Assembly (NCBI GenBank): GCA_023136305.1
Contig: JAGLSF010000046.1
Location: forward strand, 1-10,768
Length of the DNA stretch: 10,768 bases
Origin: Spirochaetota bacterium
GTDB lineage: Bacteria > Spirochaetota > B62-G9 > DRHN01
Direction of reading: 5' to 3'
Below, piece after piece: positions 1 to 7,728 of the stretch. Within the stretch, counting starts at the first letter, position 1; every line of letters begins with the position of its first letter. The translations under genes and the position numbers were made by a program. The notes beneath the pieces were generated by a model. It made no database searches, was not told the DNA's origin, and saw only the letters and a list, made by a program, of their open reading frames with translations.

Positions 1-1219
1 CAAGGTTGAGCCAGAGCTTGATCTCATCCCCGGGCATGACAATTGAGTTGAAGGTCATACCGTTTACCCAGAGCAGTGTTTCAATATCCGAATCGTATCT
101 ACGGGCGATCTCCCAGAGGGTATCTCCCTCCTGAATGGTGTACCGAATCTCCTGCGTGTTGAAATTCCGGCTCGGGAGAAAGACAGGTCCCGCTATGGGT
201 TCAATGTCCTCATCGGTGATGGGAACAAGAATGCTCTGCCCCGCATAGAGTCGCTTCGGATTACGGATCTCGTTGAGATGCTTTATCAGCGTCACGCTCG
301 TGTTGTAGTGCTCAGCCAGATCACCCAGTGTATCGCCGTAACGCACGGTGAGTCTCTTGACGCCAACAAGTTCCTCTTTCGGCAGATTGTGATACACGCG
401 GAGCGCATCCGCATAACGTTCTTCAGGTACGCGCAGTATATAGGAGCGGCCGACCGGTGTGATGATACGGTTGAGCTCGGGATTCAGGAATTGCAGTGTA
501 CGAAGCGAAATCCCTGCATTCCGGCTGAAGAGACTCAGATCGACTGGTTTATCGATCTTCAATGTTTCATGGCTCGAAAACCGCTCACTCCCCTGTAAAG
601 AAAAGCCGTAGGCTTCCGGGTCCCCGGCAATATGAGCGGCTGCGACGAAGCGGGGCACATAATCCCTGGTCTCTCTTTTCAGAAGGCGAAGATCGCAGAG
701 TTTCCAGAAATCTCTCGTCTGTCCGTGTTTGATGGCGAGGTTGACCGACCCTATTCCCGCATTGTATGCAGCGAGTGCAAGCTCCCAGTTCCGATAGTAC
801 GAATGAAGATATTTAAGATGCTGGGCCGCCTTCTCGGTCGACTTGACCGGATCACGCCGTTCGTCCACCCAGAAATCGATGTTCAATCCCTGCCAGGTGG
901 CCGTTGATACCATGAACTGCCATATCCCGGACGCACCCGCTCTGGAATATGCACGTGGAGAATAGGCACTTTCGATAATAGGAAGGTAGATGAGCTCTTC
1001 AGGAAGATTCTTACTTTCGAATGTGTGGCGCACCATGGGGAGATAGTACGCCCCGTTGTTCAGGCCTCTCTGAATGAATGAGCGTTCCCGGGTGAGGAAA
1101 CGATTGAGGCTTTGCTGAACCTCCTGCCTCACCAGCAGATCATCGAAACTGGTGGTTGAGAAAGAAAAACAGGGGACCATGAGAAGAACCAGAACAAACG
1201 CTAACCCTTTCAACCGCAT
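1..1219 (-). CDS. mltD: Membrane-bound lytic murein transglycosylase D-like protein with LysM repeats (3' end beyond window)
   Basis: Predicted periplasmic enzyme that cleaves the MurNAc-GlcNAc bond of peptidoglycan to give 1,6-anhydro products. The 406 residues visible begin with a basic n-region and hydrophobic stretch (about residues 1-20), with possible cleavage after Ser21. Cys17 follows Pro, so it is not a normal lipobox. The SLT domain spans roughly 70-200: catalytic Glu83 in IIESAYSPRA, then GASGIWQFM (95-103) and AYNAG (151-155), the family pattern. Two LysM peptidoglycan-binding repeats follow, about 287-334 and 358-404, both with a GDTL core. The frame is open to base 1, so further repeats may exist. 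I chose ATG 1219, preceded by AAGGTGAGG; in-frame ATG 1234 would add five residues. It follows recJ by 24 bases and is likely the last visible gene of the pdp-recJ operon. Family assignment is firm; the exact Mlt subtype is less so. Confidence 0.93.
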   Translation of the reverse strand, partial: MRLKGLAFVLVLLMVPCFSFSTTSFDDLLVRQEVQQSLNRFLTRERSFIQRGLNNGAYYLPMVRHTFESKNLPEELIYLPIIESAYSPRAYSRAGASGIWQFMVSTATWQGLNIDFWVDERRDPVKSTEKAAQHLKYLHSYYRNWELALAAYNAGIGSVNLAIKHGQTRDFWKLCDLRLLKRETRDYVPRFVAAAHIAGDPEAYGFSLQGSERFSSHETLKIDKPVDLSLFSRNAGISLRTLQFLNPELNRIITPVGRSYILRVPEERYADALRVYHNLPKEELVGVKRLTVRYGDTLGDLAEHYNTSVTLIKHLNEIRNPKRLYAGQSILVPITDEDIEPIAGPVFLPSRNFNTQEIRYTIQEGDTLWEIARRYDSDIETLLWVNGMTFNSIVMPGDEIKLWLNL

Positions 1220-1243
1220 CCACCTCACCTTCATCCACTCATC

Positions 1244-3274
1244 TCAGGCATTCACCTCGAAGCCGCGCATGTCAGCGAGTACGAGCTGAAGGGACCGTTC
1301 TCCACGGTAGAAGTTATCTTCAATGGAGAATACTATATCCACCAATTCACTTTTCTCGAGTATTCTGAAACCTTTATCCGCCATTCCCCAGCCAATTACC
1401 GGAATAAGCTCGCTCTTTGACGGTACAAAAAATCGCAAATGGTTCTTATCCTTACCGATTCCTGCAGGATTGATAACCGTCGTACCAAGGATGCAGAACA
1501 TGGGTGCCGTATTGCCAGGTCCGGTAGGCTCGAAAATGTTGAGTTCGTTGTAAAGATCAAAACTCACTTCATCAGGAACAATTGAGTCATCGATCTCGAG
1601 ATTTTCATAACTGTTCAACATATCCAGGTCTTCAGACATGATGCTCTGCATCCTCTCCCTGAAAAGATCTATGTTTTCCGTATCAATGGTGAAACCGACT
1701 GCAGCCCTATGCCCTCCGAACTTGACAAGAAGGTCCTCACATCTCGTAACGAGATGTACAAGATCGATATTCCGTCCACCCCTTCCAGAACCGATACCGC
1801 GATCGCCATCATTAACGATGATGAATGTGGGTTTTGAATACTTTCGTGATATTTTCGATGCAATGATACCGGTCACACCATGTTCACATTCGTCAGTTGA
1901 AAGGACGATGACAGGGTCCTTGTAATACCTGTCCTCGATTATTGGCTGGATGATGTTGAGATTCCGCTCACCTTTCTCTTTTCGCCGTTCATTCAGATTG
2001 ATGAGCATTCGGGAAAGCTCATTGGCAGTATTGAGGTCCTCAGTAGTAAAAAGACGCGCTGCAAGATCGGCTTCGCCCATGCGTCCCGCAGAATTGATTA
2101 TGGGAGAGAGATTCCATGCAATATCCCGCGCTGTCAGCGTCCTGTCAGGAAGATTACAGTACCCAAGCAATATCCGTAGGCCCAGGTTCTCTGAATGATC
2201 GAGCCGGTGCAAACCCTCCTTGACAATGACCCTGTTCTCATCAACAAGCGGCATGATATCAGATATCGTTGAAAGCGCTGACAGATCAATAAAGGAATGT
2301 ACAAAGGCCGTGCATTTTTGCTGCTTCTTCATATATAGACGCGTAAATATATCAGCAAACTCCTCTGCTGAATCGTACTCCTTCGAAGTGATGATACTGA
2401 TCTGCGCGATCTTCGTATCACTCAGCCAGCTCATGAAGTAATCGGGAAGGGGCTTATCGGTATCGCGCACCACCGTTGCATTACTGTCGATGGGATAGTG
2501 TATACTCTCCTTGAAACGAATGGGTTCAATGAGTAAACCGTTCTTTACTTTGTACCCCTCGATGAGGTCACCCCGGGCGCCAAGAGGGATAAAAACCCGA
2601 TTGAAATTCTTTGCATGAGAGAGTATGAAAGCGTGGATAAACTTCAATACCACTCCCCCTGCAGAGAGATCACTGAATGGATAGGTTTCCTCATTCATTT
2701 TTGGATTAAGGATTGAATATGCACAGGGTACAACTTCAGGCTGCACATGATGGTCCATGATGATCGTATCTATTTTCAGAGCGTTCGCATAGTCAACCTC
2801 TTCCGCACTGGATATACCCGTATCCACAGTGAGAATCAAAGTGACGCCTTCATTCTTCGCAAAGTCAATATCCCGTTTTTCTATGCCATAACCATATTCA
2901 CCTTCGGGAACGCGATACAAAACATCTGCATCGAAACGCTTGAGCATGTTGAAAAGCATTGCCGTTGATAACACACCGTCTGCGTCCCGATCACCGAATA
3001 TGAAGATCTTTTCATGCCTGTACACGGCACGCTTCACTCTCTGAACGGCCCTTATCATATCAGTGAATAAAAATGGATTGTTCAGGGCATCGATATCGTT
3101 ATTGAGGTAGTTATCGAGGTCCTGGCGTGTGCGCACACCCCTGAGAAAAAGAATCCTGCAAATTCTTTCACTGTAACCAGTTAGATGAGAGAGTTTTTCT
3201 ATACTGCCCGCATCAATATCAGTGCAGACCCATTCAGGGGAGTTGTTGATCATCTCCTCAATGAAGTCAGACAT
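1244..3274 (-). CDS. recJ: Single-stranded-DNA-specific exonuclease RecJ with an internal insertion
   Basis: Cytoplasmic 5'-to-3' single-strand DNA exonuclease of the DHH phosphoesterase family, acting in RecF-pathway recombination, mismatch repair and fork repair. Metal-binding motifs seen: GDRDADG (94-100), VDTGIS (150-155) and DHH (174-176). The second half has SALSTISDIMPLVDENR (332-348) and NSAGRMGEADLA (394-405). The DHHA1 glycine motif GGHRAAVGFTI is at 520-530, and a C-terminal OB-like region covers about 555-676. At 676 residues it is about 100 longer than E. coli RecJ. The excess lies mainly between the DHH subdomain (ends near 215) and the SALSTISDI stretch (near 330), where most RecJ proteins have a short linker. 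ATG 3274 overlaps the pdp stop as TAATG, so translation is probably coupled. All catalytic residues I can place are present, so I expect an active enzyme. Confidence 0.95.
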   Translation of the reverse strand: MSDFIEEMINNSPEWVCTDIDAGSIEKLSHLTGYSERICRILFLRGVRTRQDLDNYLNNDIDALNNPFLFTDMIRAVQRVKRAVYRHEKIFIFGDRDADGVLSTAMLFNMLKRFDADVLYRVPEGEYGYGIEKRDIDFAKNEGVTLILTVDTGISSAEEVDYANALKIDTIIMDHHVQPEVVPCAYSILNPKMNEETYPFSDLSAGGVVLKFIHAFILSHAKNFNRVFIPLGARGDLIEGYKVKNGLLIEPIRFKESIHYPIDSNATVVRDTDKPLPDYFMSWLSDTKIAQISIITSKEYDSAEEFADIFTRLYMKKQQKCTAFVHSFIDLSALSTISDIMPLVDENRVIVKEGLHRLDHSENLGLRILLGYCNLPDRTLTARDIAWNLSPIINSAGRMGEADLAARLFTTEDLNTANELSRMLINLNERRKEKGERNLNIIQPIIEDRYYKDPVIVLSTDECEHGVTGIIASKISRKYSKPTFIIVNDGDRGIGSGRGGRNIDLVHLVTRCEDLLVKFGGHRAAVGFTIDTENIDLFRERMQSIMSEDLDMLNSYENLEIDDSIVPDEVSFDLYNELNIFEPTGPGNTAPMFCILGTTVINPAGIGKDKNHLRFFVPSKSELIPVIGWGMADKGFRILEKSELVDIVFSIEDNFYRGERSLQLVLADMRGFEVNA

Positions 3275-4584
3275 TAGCCTATCACCTCGTGGACAAGCTG
3301 GAATGCTGCAGGTTCCTGTTTCCCGATTTCGTATGCATCCTGAATTAAAGCGATTGCACGTTCCAGGCCGCTGCGATTGTTGAAATGAAGCGTTGCCAGC
3401 GCTTCACCGGTTTCCACAGAATCACCTATCTTTTTATGAATATTGACTCCTGCCGATGGATCAATAGCATCCTCTTTCGTAAACCTTCCGGCCCCGACAA
3501 AGATGGCAGCTGTACCGATATCCTCAGTGTTTATCGAACTGACATATCCGTTTTCCTGCGATGCAACCGATACCTCAGAACCCGCCCTGTCAAACCTCTC
3601 GGTATCCTCAACGACTTCTATTGCTCCACCCTGCCGCTGCACAGAATGGATGAACCGTTCAAGTGCTTCCCCGCTGCGCAATTTATCTTGGATCATCTCG
3701 CGCCCGCCCTCGACGGATTCCACAACGCCTGCATGTTTCAGCATATGTCCACCGAGTATGGTCACCAAATCAACCACATCATCCGGACCGCCTCCCCGTA
3801 AGCATTCAATCGACTCTATCACCTCGAGGCTGTTTCCAACAGCCCTTCCAAGAGGTTGTCCCATATTGGAGATAATACAGGTCAGTTTCTTTCCCAGTTT
3901 CTCAGCGGTTTGCGTAAGTGAATGTGACAGAGACCGCGACCCATCGAGTGTCTTCATGAACGCACCGCTCCCGGACTTTACATCCATGACGATAGAGTCG
4001 GCGCCTTCGGCGATCTTCTTGCTCAATATGCTGGCAGTAATGAGAGATAGATTCTCAACGGTACCCGTGACATCACGGAGTGCGTAGAGTTTACGGTCAG
4101 CAGGGGCCAGGGTTTGCGTCTGACCGCTCATCACATAGCCGACCTCTTTGAGCACCTGTACAAATTCATGTTCTGAGAGGTTCACATTGAAACCAGGTAT
4201 GGATTCAAGCTTGTCGAGTGTCCCGCCAGAAAAGCCAAGCCCCCTTCCGCTGGTCATGGGAACGGCAACGCCGCATGCGGCAACTGCGGGTGCAAGAGCC
4301 AACGATATCTTGTCACCCACACCCCCCGTGGAGTGCTTGTCAACCTTTGGTTTATGAATGGTTTTGAGATCTAAGATGCTCCCGGAGTGGAGCATTGCAT
4401 CTGTGAGGAAATAGGTTTCGTCCTCGTTGAGGCCGTTTAGAAAACAGGCCATGAGCCAGGCTGAAACCTGATAATCCGGGATATCGCCCCTTGTATATCC
4501 GTCGATGAAGAACATGATTTCATCGCGGGTGTGCGCCCTGCCGTCGCGTTTTGCCGTTATAATATCGTATGGACGAAATTGCAT
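3274..4584 (-). CDS. pdp: Pyrimidine-nucleoside phosphorylase (or thymidine phosphorylase)
   Basis: Cytosolic salvage enzyme that converts uridine, thymidine or deoxyuridine plus phosphate to the free base and (deoxy)ribose-1-phosphate. At 436 residues it matches family length. Visible motifs: phosphate-binding KHSTGGVGDK (83-92); the family signature SGRGLGFSGGTLDKLE (112-127); ADRKLYALRDVTGTV (162-176), with Arg170 as the pyrimidine-binding arginine; Ser185 and Lys189/Lys190 in SILSKK; and MDVKSGSGAF (200-209). The C-terminal PYNP domain includes GAGRFTKEDAIDPSAGV. The overall pattern resembles Bacillus Pdp, but E. coli DeoA is close, so substrate breadth cannot be fixed from sequence; deoA is the alternative name. 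It is the first gene of the pdp-recJ-mltD run. The 101 bases upstream are AT-rich with only a poor promoter match (TTGCAT at 4682-4677, TATAAA at 4661-4656, 15-base spacing). The Shine-Dalgarno sequence before ATG 4584 is weak. Confidence 0.93.
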   Translation of the reverse strand: MQFRPYDIITAKRDGRAHTRDEIMFFIDGYTRGDIPDYQVSAWLMACFLNGLNEDETYFLTDAMLHSGSILDLKTIHKPKVDKHSTGGVGDKISLALAPAVAACGVAVPMTSGRGLGFSGGTLDKLESIPGFNVNLSEHEFVQVLKEVGYVMSGQTQTLAPADRKLYALRDVTGTVENLSLITASILSKKIAEGADSIVMDVKSGSGAFMKTLDGSRSLSHSLTQTAEKLGKKLTCIISNMGQPLGRAVGNSLEVIESIECLRGGGPDDVVDLVTILGGHMLKHAGVVESVEGGREMIQDKLRSGEALERFIHSVQRQGGAIEVVEDTERFDRAGSEVSVASQENGYVSSINTEDIGTAAIFVGAGRFTKEDAIDPSAGVNIHKKIGDSVETGEALATLHFNNRSGLERAIALIQDAYEIGKQEPAAFQLVHEVIG

Positions 4585-4685
4585 GCCCGGTAATCCAACA
4601 ATAGGGTGATACAGCCGAAGTTGTCATTACACTGTTGAACAAGGTACACTTATAATTTATAGCAATATGAAAAATTATGCAATCG

Positions 4686-4991
4686 TCATTTCCCACCGCT
4701 TCCCTTCTCATCCCTGATGAAGGTGACAATGGTGACGATCATGAACAGAATCACAAGAAACTCAAGGGCATAATCGATAAGGGGGACCTTGAACAGATCG
4801 ACAGCAGTGAGTACTTTGAGAATGCCATAGTAGTCGAGTAGGGTGATAATAATGCGGCAGTAGAGGAGGAAGGAAGTCAAGGCAAGAAAGGCAGATGAGA
4901 ATTTTCGGAATATGCTCCAGAGATAGATTGCAAAAAACAGGAGGCAGATACCGAGCCCCATATGAAAAAGGTTAAGTGCATGGATGAGCAT
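4686..4991 (-). CDS. Hypothetical small membrane protein, about three transmembrane segments
   Basis: I do not recognise this 101-residue protein. It is strongly hydrophobic, with likely membrane helices at about 8-27 (MGLGICLLFFAIYLW region), 33-53 and 73-92. It ends in a short charged, glycine-rich tail (RDEKGSGGK), which by the positive-inside rule is probably cytoplasmic. ATG 4991 has a good ribosome site (GAAGAGG, seven bases upstream), which supports a real gene. It lies downstream of panB and of the doubtful ORF at 5067-5324, and 101 bases before pdp. It could be co-transcribed with panB. No catalytic motif or signal peptide was seen and no function can be assigned. Confidence 0.7.
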   Translation of the reverse strand: MLIHALNLFHMGLGICLLFFAIYLWSIFRKFSSAFLALTSFLLYCRIIITLLDYYGILKVLTAVDLFKVPLIDYALEFLVILFMIVTIVTFIRDEKGSGGK

Positions 4992-5066
4992 GGCTATACC
5001 TCTTCACCCTAAATATCGGCCTGATGATTCAAAGCTTTAGATGTAATAACGGGCGGTTCCAACAGA

Positions 5067-5324
5067 TTACCAGATATACTTATGATGGAACTGACATAGA
5101 ACAGCAGGGGCAGCAACCCCATGTTCCGTTCTCGCAAGCGAAAGCCAGCCGATGACAAGCCCTGTGTACACGAACAGAGAAACGATGGATTTCTGCAGAT
5201 ACATAACTGGCAGAACCGCAAGGCTCCAGGTAAGAAGAAACGCCCTATGGGCACGGGGTAAGTTCAATACATTCCCGACAAGGTACACGAAACCACCAAA
5301 GGCCAATGACCAGTACGACACCAC
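5067..5324 (-). CDS. Hypothetical membrane protein fragment, possibly a frameshifted gene
   Basis: This is the longest open piece of the region between panB and the 101-residue gene. Its 85 residues from GTG 5324 contain three hydrophobic stretches (about 3-20, 28-44 and 47-64) and look like a membrane protein. The start is unconvincing: a TGA lies three codons upstream and there is no proper ribosome site. Hydrophobic coding-like sequence continues in two other minus-strand frames. Upstream, in the panB frame after its TAG, is KILLYIFGTFGAVLIG (about 5370-5325). Downstream, in the third frame, is MGLLPLLFYVSSIISISGN, running on to a TAG at 5009. Removing one G from the run of five at about 5325-5329 joins the upstream piece to this ORF. 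It may therefore be a decayed gene of about 125 codons, a sequence error, or a real but unrecognised short gene. No homologue is recognised. Confidence 0.4.
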   Translation of the reverse strand: MVSYWSLAFGGFVYLVGNVLNLPRAHRAFLLTWSLAVLPVMYLQKSIVSLFVYTGLVIGWLSLARTEHGVAAPAVLCQFHHKYIW

Positions 5325-5391
5325 CCCCGATCAACACAGCCCCGAAGGTACCGAAAATATAGAGGAGGATTTTCCATTGTCCCGGTATTCC

Positions 5392-6252
5392 CTAGTGGGA
5401 TTTTTTATACTGTTCCACCACAGCATTGAAGGCTTCGAGCTCATCTTTGAGCACACTGTATGAGTGTTCTGGCCCGGGGAAGCGGCCGCTGTGAACCTCA
5501 TCCACATACTCTTTAAAGGCATCTGTGATGACCTGTGCGAGATTGGCGTACTTTTTCACAAACTTTGGGGTGAAGGCCTCGAAGTATCCCAGCATGTCGC
5601 CGTTAATCAGCAATTGACCATCGGTGTCGGGGCCTGCGCCTATGCCATAGACCGGGATGTCGAGCATCTCGGTTATCGCGCTGCTCAACTCAGGGGGGAC
5701 CGCCTCCAGCAGCAGTGCAAAAGCCCCTGCTTCCTCAATGGACAGAGCGTCCTTTATCAGCTCCTCGGCACTCGCCGCAGTCCTTCCCTGGGCCTTGAAC
5801 CCTCCGAGCTGGCCACTGCTCTGCGGGGTGAGTCCTATGTGGCCGATCGCCAGTATTCCGGCATCCACGATACCGCGGATCTGCTCAAGAACCCTGCGGC
5901 CGCCCTCAAGTTTGACGGCATCCACAGAAGCTTCTTTCAGAAATCGACCCGCGTTACGAATTGCATCTGGAATGGAGACCTGATAGGAGAGAAATGGCAT
6001 GTCGCCGATCACGAAGGTATTGGGTGCGCCCCTGCGCACAGCACGGCAGTGAATCAGGCACTCTTCCATGGTCACCGGTATGGTGCTATCATACCCGTAT
6101 ACGACCATACCCAGAGAGTCTCCGACCAGTATCATGTCTATGCCCGCCTGTTCGGCAAAATGGGCGATGGGGTAATCATAAGCGGTGACCCAGGTGAGTT
6201 TCTCACCCGCCTGTTTCATTTTCATAAAATCAAGCCTCCCCTTCTTGGCCAT
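5392..6252 (-). CDS. panB: 3-methyl-2-oxobutanoate hydroxymethyltransferase (ketopantoate hydroxymethyltransferase)
   Basis: First committed enzyme of pantothenate (vitamin B5) and CoA synthesis. It transfers a hydroxymethyl group from 5,10-methylene-tetrahydrofolate to 2-oxoisovalerate, giving ketopantoate; it is a cytosolic TIM barrel that needs Mg2+. Numbered from ATG 6252 (286 residues), the motifs are TAYDYP (23-28), VGDSLGMV (43-50) with metal-binding Asp45, GDMPF (83-87) with Asp84, DAVKLEGG (111-118) with substrate-binding Lys114, GHIGLTPQ (137-144), catalytic Glu183 in LLLEAVP, and GIGAG (203-207). The family is usually about 265 residues; the extra length is a charged C-terminal tail. 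The same frame opens earlier at GTG 6270, but AGGAGG sits five bases before ATG 6252, so that start is preferred. A promoter lies just upstream. panC and panD are not in the window. Confidence 0.96.
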   Translation of the reverse strand: MAKKGRLDFMKMKQAGEKLTWVTAYDYPIAHFAEQAGIDMILVGDSLGMVVYGYDSTIPVTMEECLIHCRAVRRGAPNTFVIGDMPFLSYQVSIPDAIRNAGRFLKEASVDAVKLEGGRRVLEQIRGIVDAGILAIGHIGLTPQSSGQLGGFKAQGRTAASAEELIKDALSIEEAGAFALLLEAVPPELSSAITEMLDIPVYGIGAGPDTDGQLLINGDMLGYFEAFTPKFVKKYANLAQVITDAFKEYVDEVHSGRFPGPEHSYSVLKDELEAFNAVVEQYKKSH

Positions 6253-6257
6253 TGGGC

Positions 6258-6263
6258 CCTCCT
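6258..6263 (-). promoter_or_regulatory. Ribosome binding site of panB
   Basis: The minus strand reads AGGAGG here, a full anti-Shine-Dalgarno match, five bases before ATG 6252. It lies inside the possible longer frame from GTG 6270 and is the reason for choosing the shorter PanB start. Confidence 0.8.
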
Positions 6264-6293
6264 GTTTCACATGTAATAATTGGCTGCTCGATT

Positions 6294-6322
6294 ACTGTAT
6301 CTCGTAAACCGTATTTCGTCAA
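6294..6322 (-). promoter_or_regulatory. Sigma70-type promoter for panB
   Basis: On the minus strand, TTGACG (6322-6317, five of six matches to the -35 consensus) is followed after exactly 17 bases by TACAGT (6299-6294, four of six to the -10). Transcription would start near 6287, giving a leader of about 35 bases that includes the AGGAGG site before panB. The position between two genes and the ideal spacing support it. No operator palindrome was seen around it. Confidence 0.6.
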
Positions 6323-6415
6323 GAGTTGGAGTCATGGCTGTATGCTGTGTGTAGTAAGCATTGCCTGGATATGTGCGCCGTCTTCGAGAATTGGAACCGG
6401 CCTTACATTTCGCAT

Positions 6416-7579
6416 CTATGCCTGAAAGAATAGGTGCAGAATTTCATTGATCTCATGGGCACTTTTCTTCAGAAGCTCATCTGAATGGGCGAAGGAAAGG
6501 GCCAGCGGGCTGAAGAGTGCATAGGGGAAGATGAAACCAGCTCGAAGGAGATGCAATCGTAGATCGCCAAAGGCGTTCTTGAGCCGATCATCTTCACAAA
6601 AACGGACAAGTCCCCCGCAGAGCTGAAAGTACTTCTTATCCAATGCTGTATAGAAGCGCCCGTGCTTATCCAGGAGCATGCTGAATCCACCACTTTTTTG
6701 AAAAATGTGCAGGCTGCGCTGAGCAGTTTTGAGTTTGTACAGGGACAAAGCGCCCTTTTCGGGAAGTGCAGCAGGAAGCGGTGCGCTCTGATTCTGTGAA
6801 CCTCCCTCCTTATTGAAAATCGACATGTCGTGTACGGAGATTGCGCTGAAGGGGAGCCCCGAGGCGAGCCAGCTCCCGAATACTACTGCATCGAATTGCC
6901 TCTGCCAATCCTTCAGTCTTTTCATATGGAGAAAGGAGTTGAATGTTGCGGCATCGCCGATAAGGGGTATGCTTCTCTTTTTCAACCATTTCAAACCACT
7001 GTGTACCATCTTTGGATCAACAGCTTCGTCAATCCGAAGGATTGCATAGTCAATGCTCCCGGCGTTCAGGCCCTCTATGTCTCCATAAGTCGATCCATGC
7101 AGATTGTGATAAAAGAGCGGCATATCCTGCCAGGGATCAGGCCGGTTGCAGACAAAAACACCCCCTCCCCCGCTGGCAGCTTGAGATAAAAACAGGGACA
7201 GAACAGGAACCGCCTCGTATACCGAGTCCAGGTACACGAGTTTTATCTCTATGTTCGATTCTTCGTAGAGAACATCGTGTAGGGTCTTTGAGAGTAGGCG
7301 ATGTGCTGCCGAGGGAAATCCGGGAGAAAACCCTCGGTTCAACCATGCTTTCATGACCGAAGTCAATCGGGGCGGGGCATGCCCGAGAATCAGGGTACCG
7401 CCATGCAAATCGAAATCTATGAACCTGTTTTCATCGTAATCATAGAGATAGGGGCCCTTGCCCCTCTTTATGACCGGGGTACGGGCATAGAGCTTCTCAT
7501 CAGTCAGCAGGCCTGACAGAAGGGAATACCGGTTGTTCCCGATGATCCTCATTCCCGTTTTAAAAGATGCCATTGTCAT
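6416..7579 (-). CDS. Diverged class III aminotransferase-like protein (GSAM-like), apparently lacking the PLP lysine
   Basis: About 387 residues, with the layout of the PLP fold-type I class III family, nearest to glutamate-1-semialdehyde 2,1-aminomutase. Numbered from ATG 7579, YDYDENRFIDFDLHGGTLILGHAPP (46-70) matches the family's DVDG..YIDY...LGHAHP region, and the following SPGFPS (85-90) matches the SFGAPT region. Three expected active-site elements are altered. The SGTEA phosphate-binding motif is DSVYEA (118-123). The usual DEV element is GDAATF (208-213), with only the Asp retained. The GK..GGGLP segment holding the Schiff-base lysine is GSWLASGLPF (235-244), with Ser236 in the lysine position. 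This suggests a pseudoenzyme or a changed chemistry. The start is uncertain: GTG 7585, ATG 7579 and ATG 7573 are all in frame, and GAAAGAG precedes 7579. It lies between the AT-rich transporter and panB, and its own GC is like that of panB. Confidence 0.75.
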   Translation of the reverse strand: MTMASFKTGMRIIGNNRYSLLSGLLTDEKLYARTPVIKRGKGPYLYDYDENRFIDFDLHGGTLILGHAPPRLTSVMKAWLNRGFSPGFPSAAHRLLSKTLHDVLYEESNIEIKLVYLDSVYEAVPVLSLFLSQAASGGGGVFVCNRPDPWQDMPLFYHNLHGSTYGDIEGLNAGSIDYAILRIDEAVDPKMVHSGLKWLKKRSIPLIGDAATFNSFLHMKRLKDWQRQFDAVVFGSWLASGLPFSAISVHDMSIFNKEGGSQNQSAPLPAALPEKGALSLYKLKTAQRSLHIFQKSGGFSMLLDKHGRFYTALDKKYFQLCGGLVRFCEDDRLKNAFGDLRLHLLRAGFIFPYALFSPLALSFAHSDELLKKSAHEINEILHLFFQA

Positions 7580-7683
7580 GTACACTCTTTCAAACCTGTC
7601 ATTGATTCTTATGCAGCAATGCCCACATTACTACTTTACAAACAAGATAACTATCAATAAAGCATACACAATATTTGAGTATT

Positions 7684-7721
7684 AAAAAAATCTTCGGAAT
7701 TCTTTAAAGACAAACTGTCTT
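7684..7721 (-). terminator. Possible weak terminator after the transporter operon
   Basis: Eight bases past the stop of the second permease the minus strand has an inverted repeat, AAGACA-GTT-TGTCTT (7721-7707), and then a run of seven T at 7690-7684. The six-pair stem is AT-rich and the T run starts 16 bases after it, so this is not a classical intrinsic terminator. Its position at the operon end supports it only modestly. Confidence 0.35.
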
Positions 7722-7728
7722 GATTCTC

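Noticed and set aside
278..907. Plus-strand open frames at 278-598 and 632-907
   Set aside because: They lie opposite the MltD SLT and LysM domains, which read through without interruption on the minus strand.
3443..4087. Plus-strand open frame of 214 codons opposite the nucleoside phosphorylase
   Set aside because: Low-complexity Ser/Pro/Thr-rich translation typical of an antisense shadow; the minus-strand gene is unmistakable.
4656..4682. Promoter candidate for pdp (TTGCAT, 15 bases, TATAAA, minus strand)
   Set aside because: Spacing is too short and the -35 match is poor. The region is AT-rich, so such matches are expected by chance.
6252..6270. Longer PanB start at GTG 6270
   Set aside because: The AGGAGG ribosome site lies inside this extension and is correctly placed for ATG 6252, and the added residues match nothing in the family.
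5464..6276. Plus-strand open frame of 270 codons opposite panB
   Set aside because: PanB on the minus strand has all catalytic motifs. The plus-strand translation has no recognisable domain and is a shadow of GC-rich codons.
7580..7700. Promoter, attachment site or riboswitch in the gap upstream of the aminotransferase-like gene
   Set aside because: Only weak -35/-10 resemblances (TTGTGT and TATCTT), no structured element, no direct repeats and no tRNA remnant were seen.
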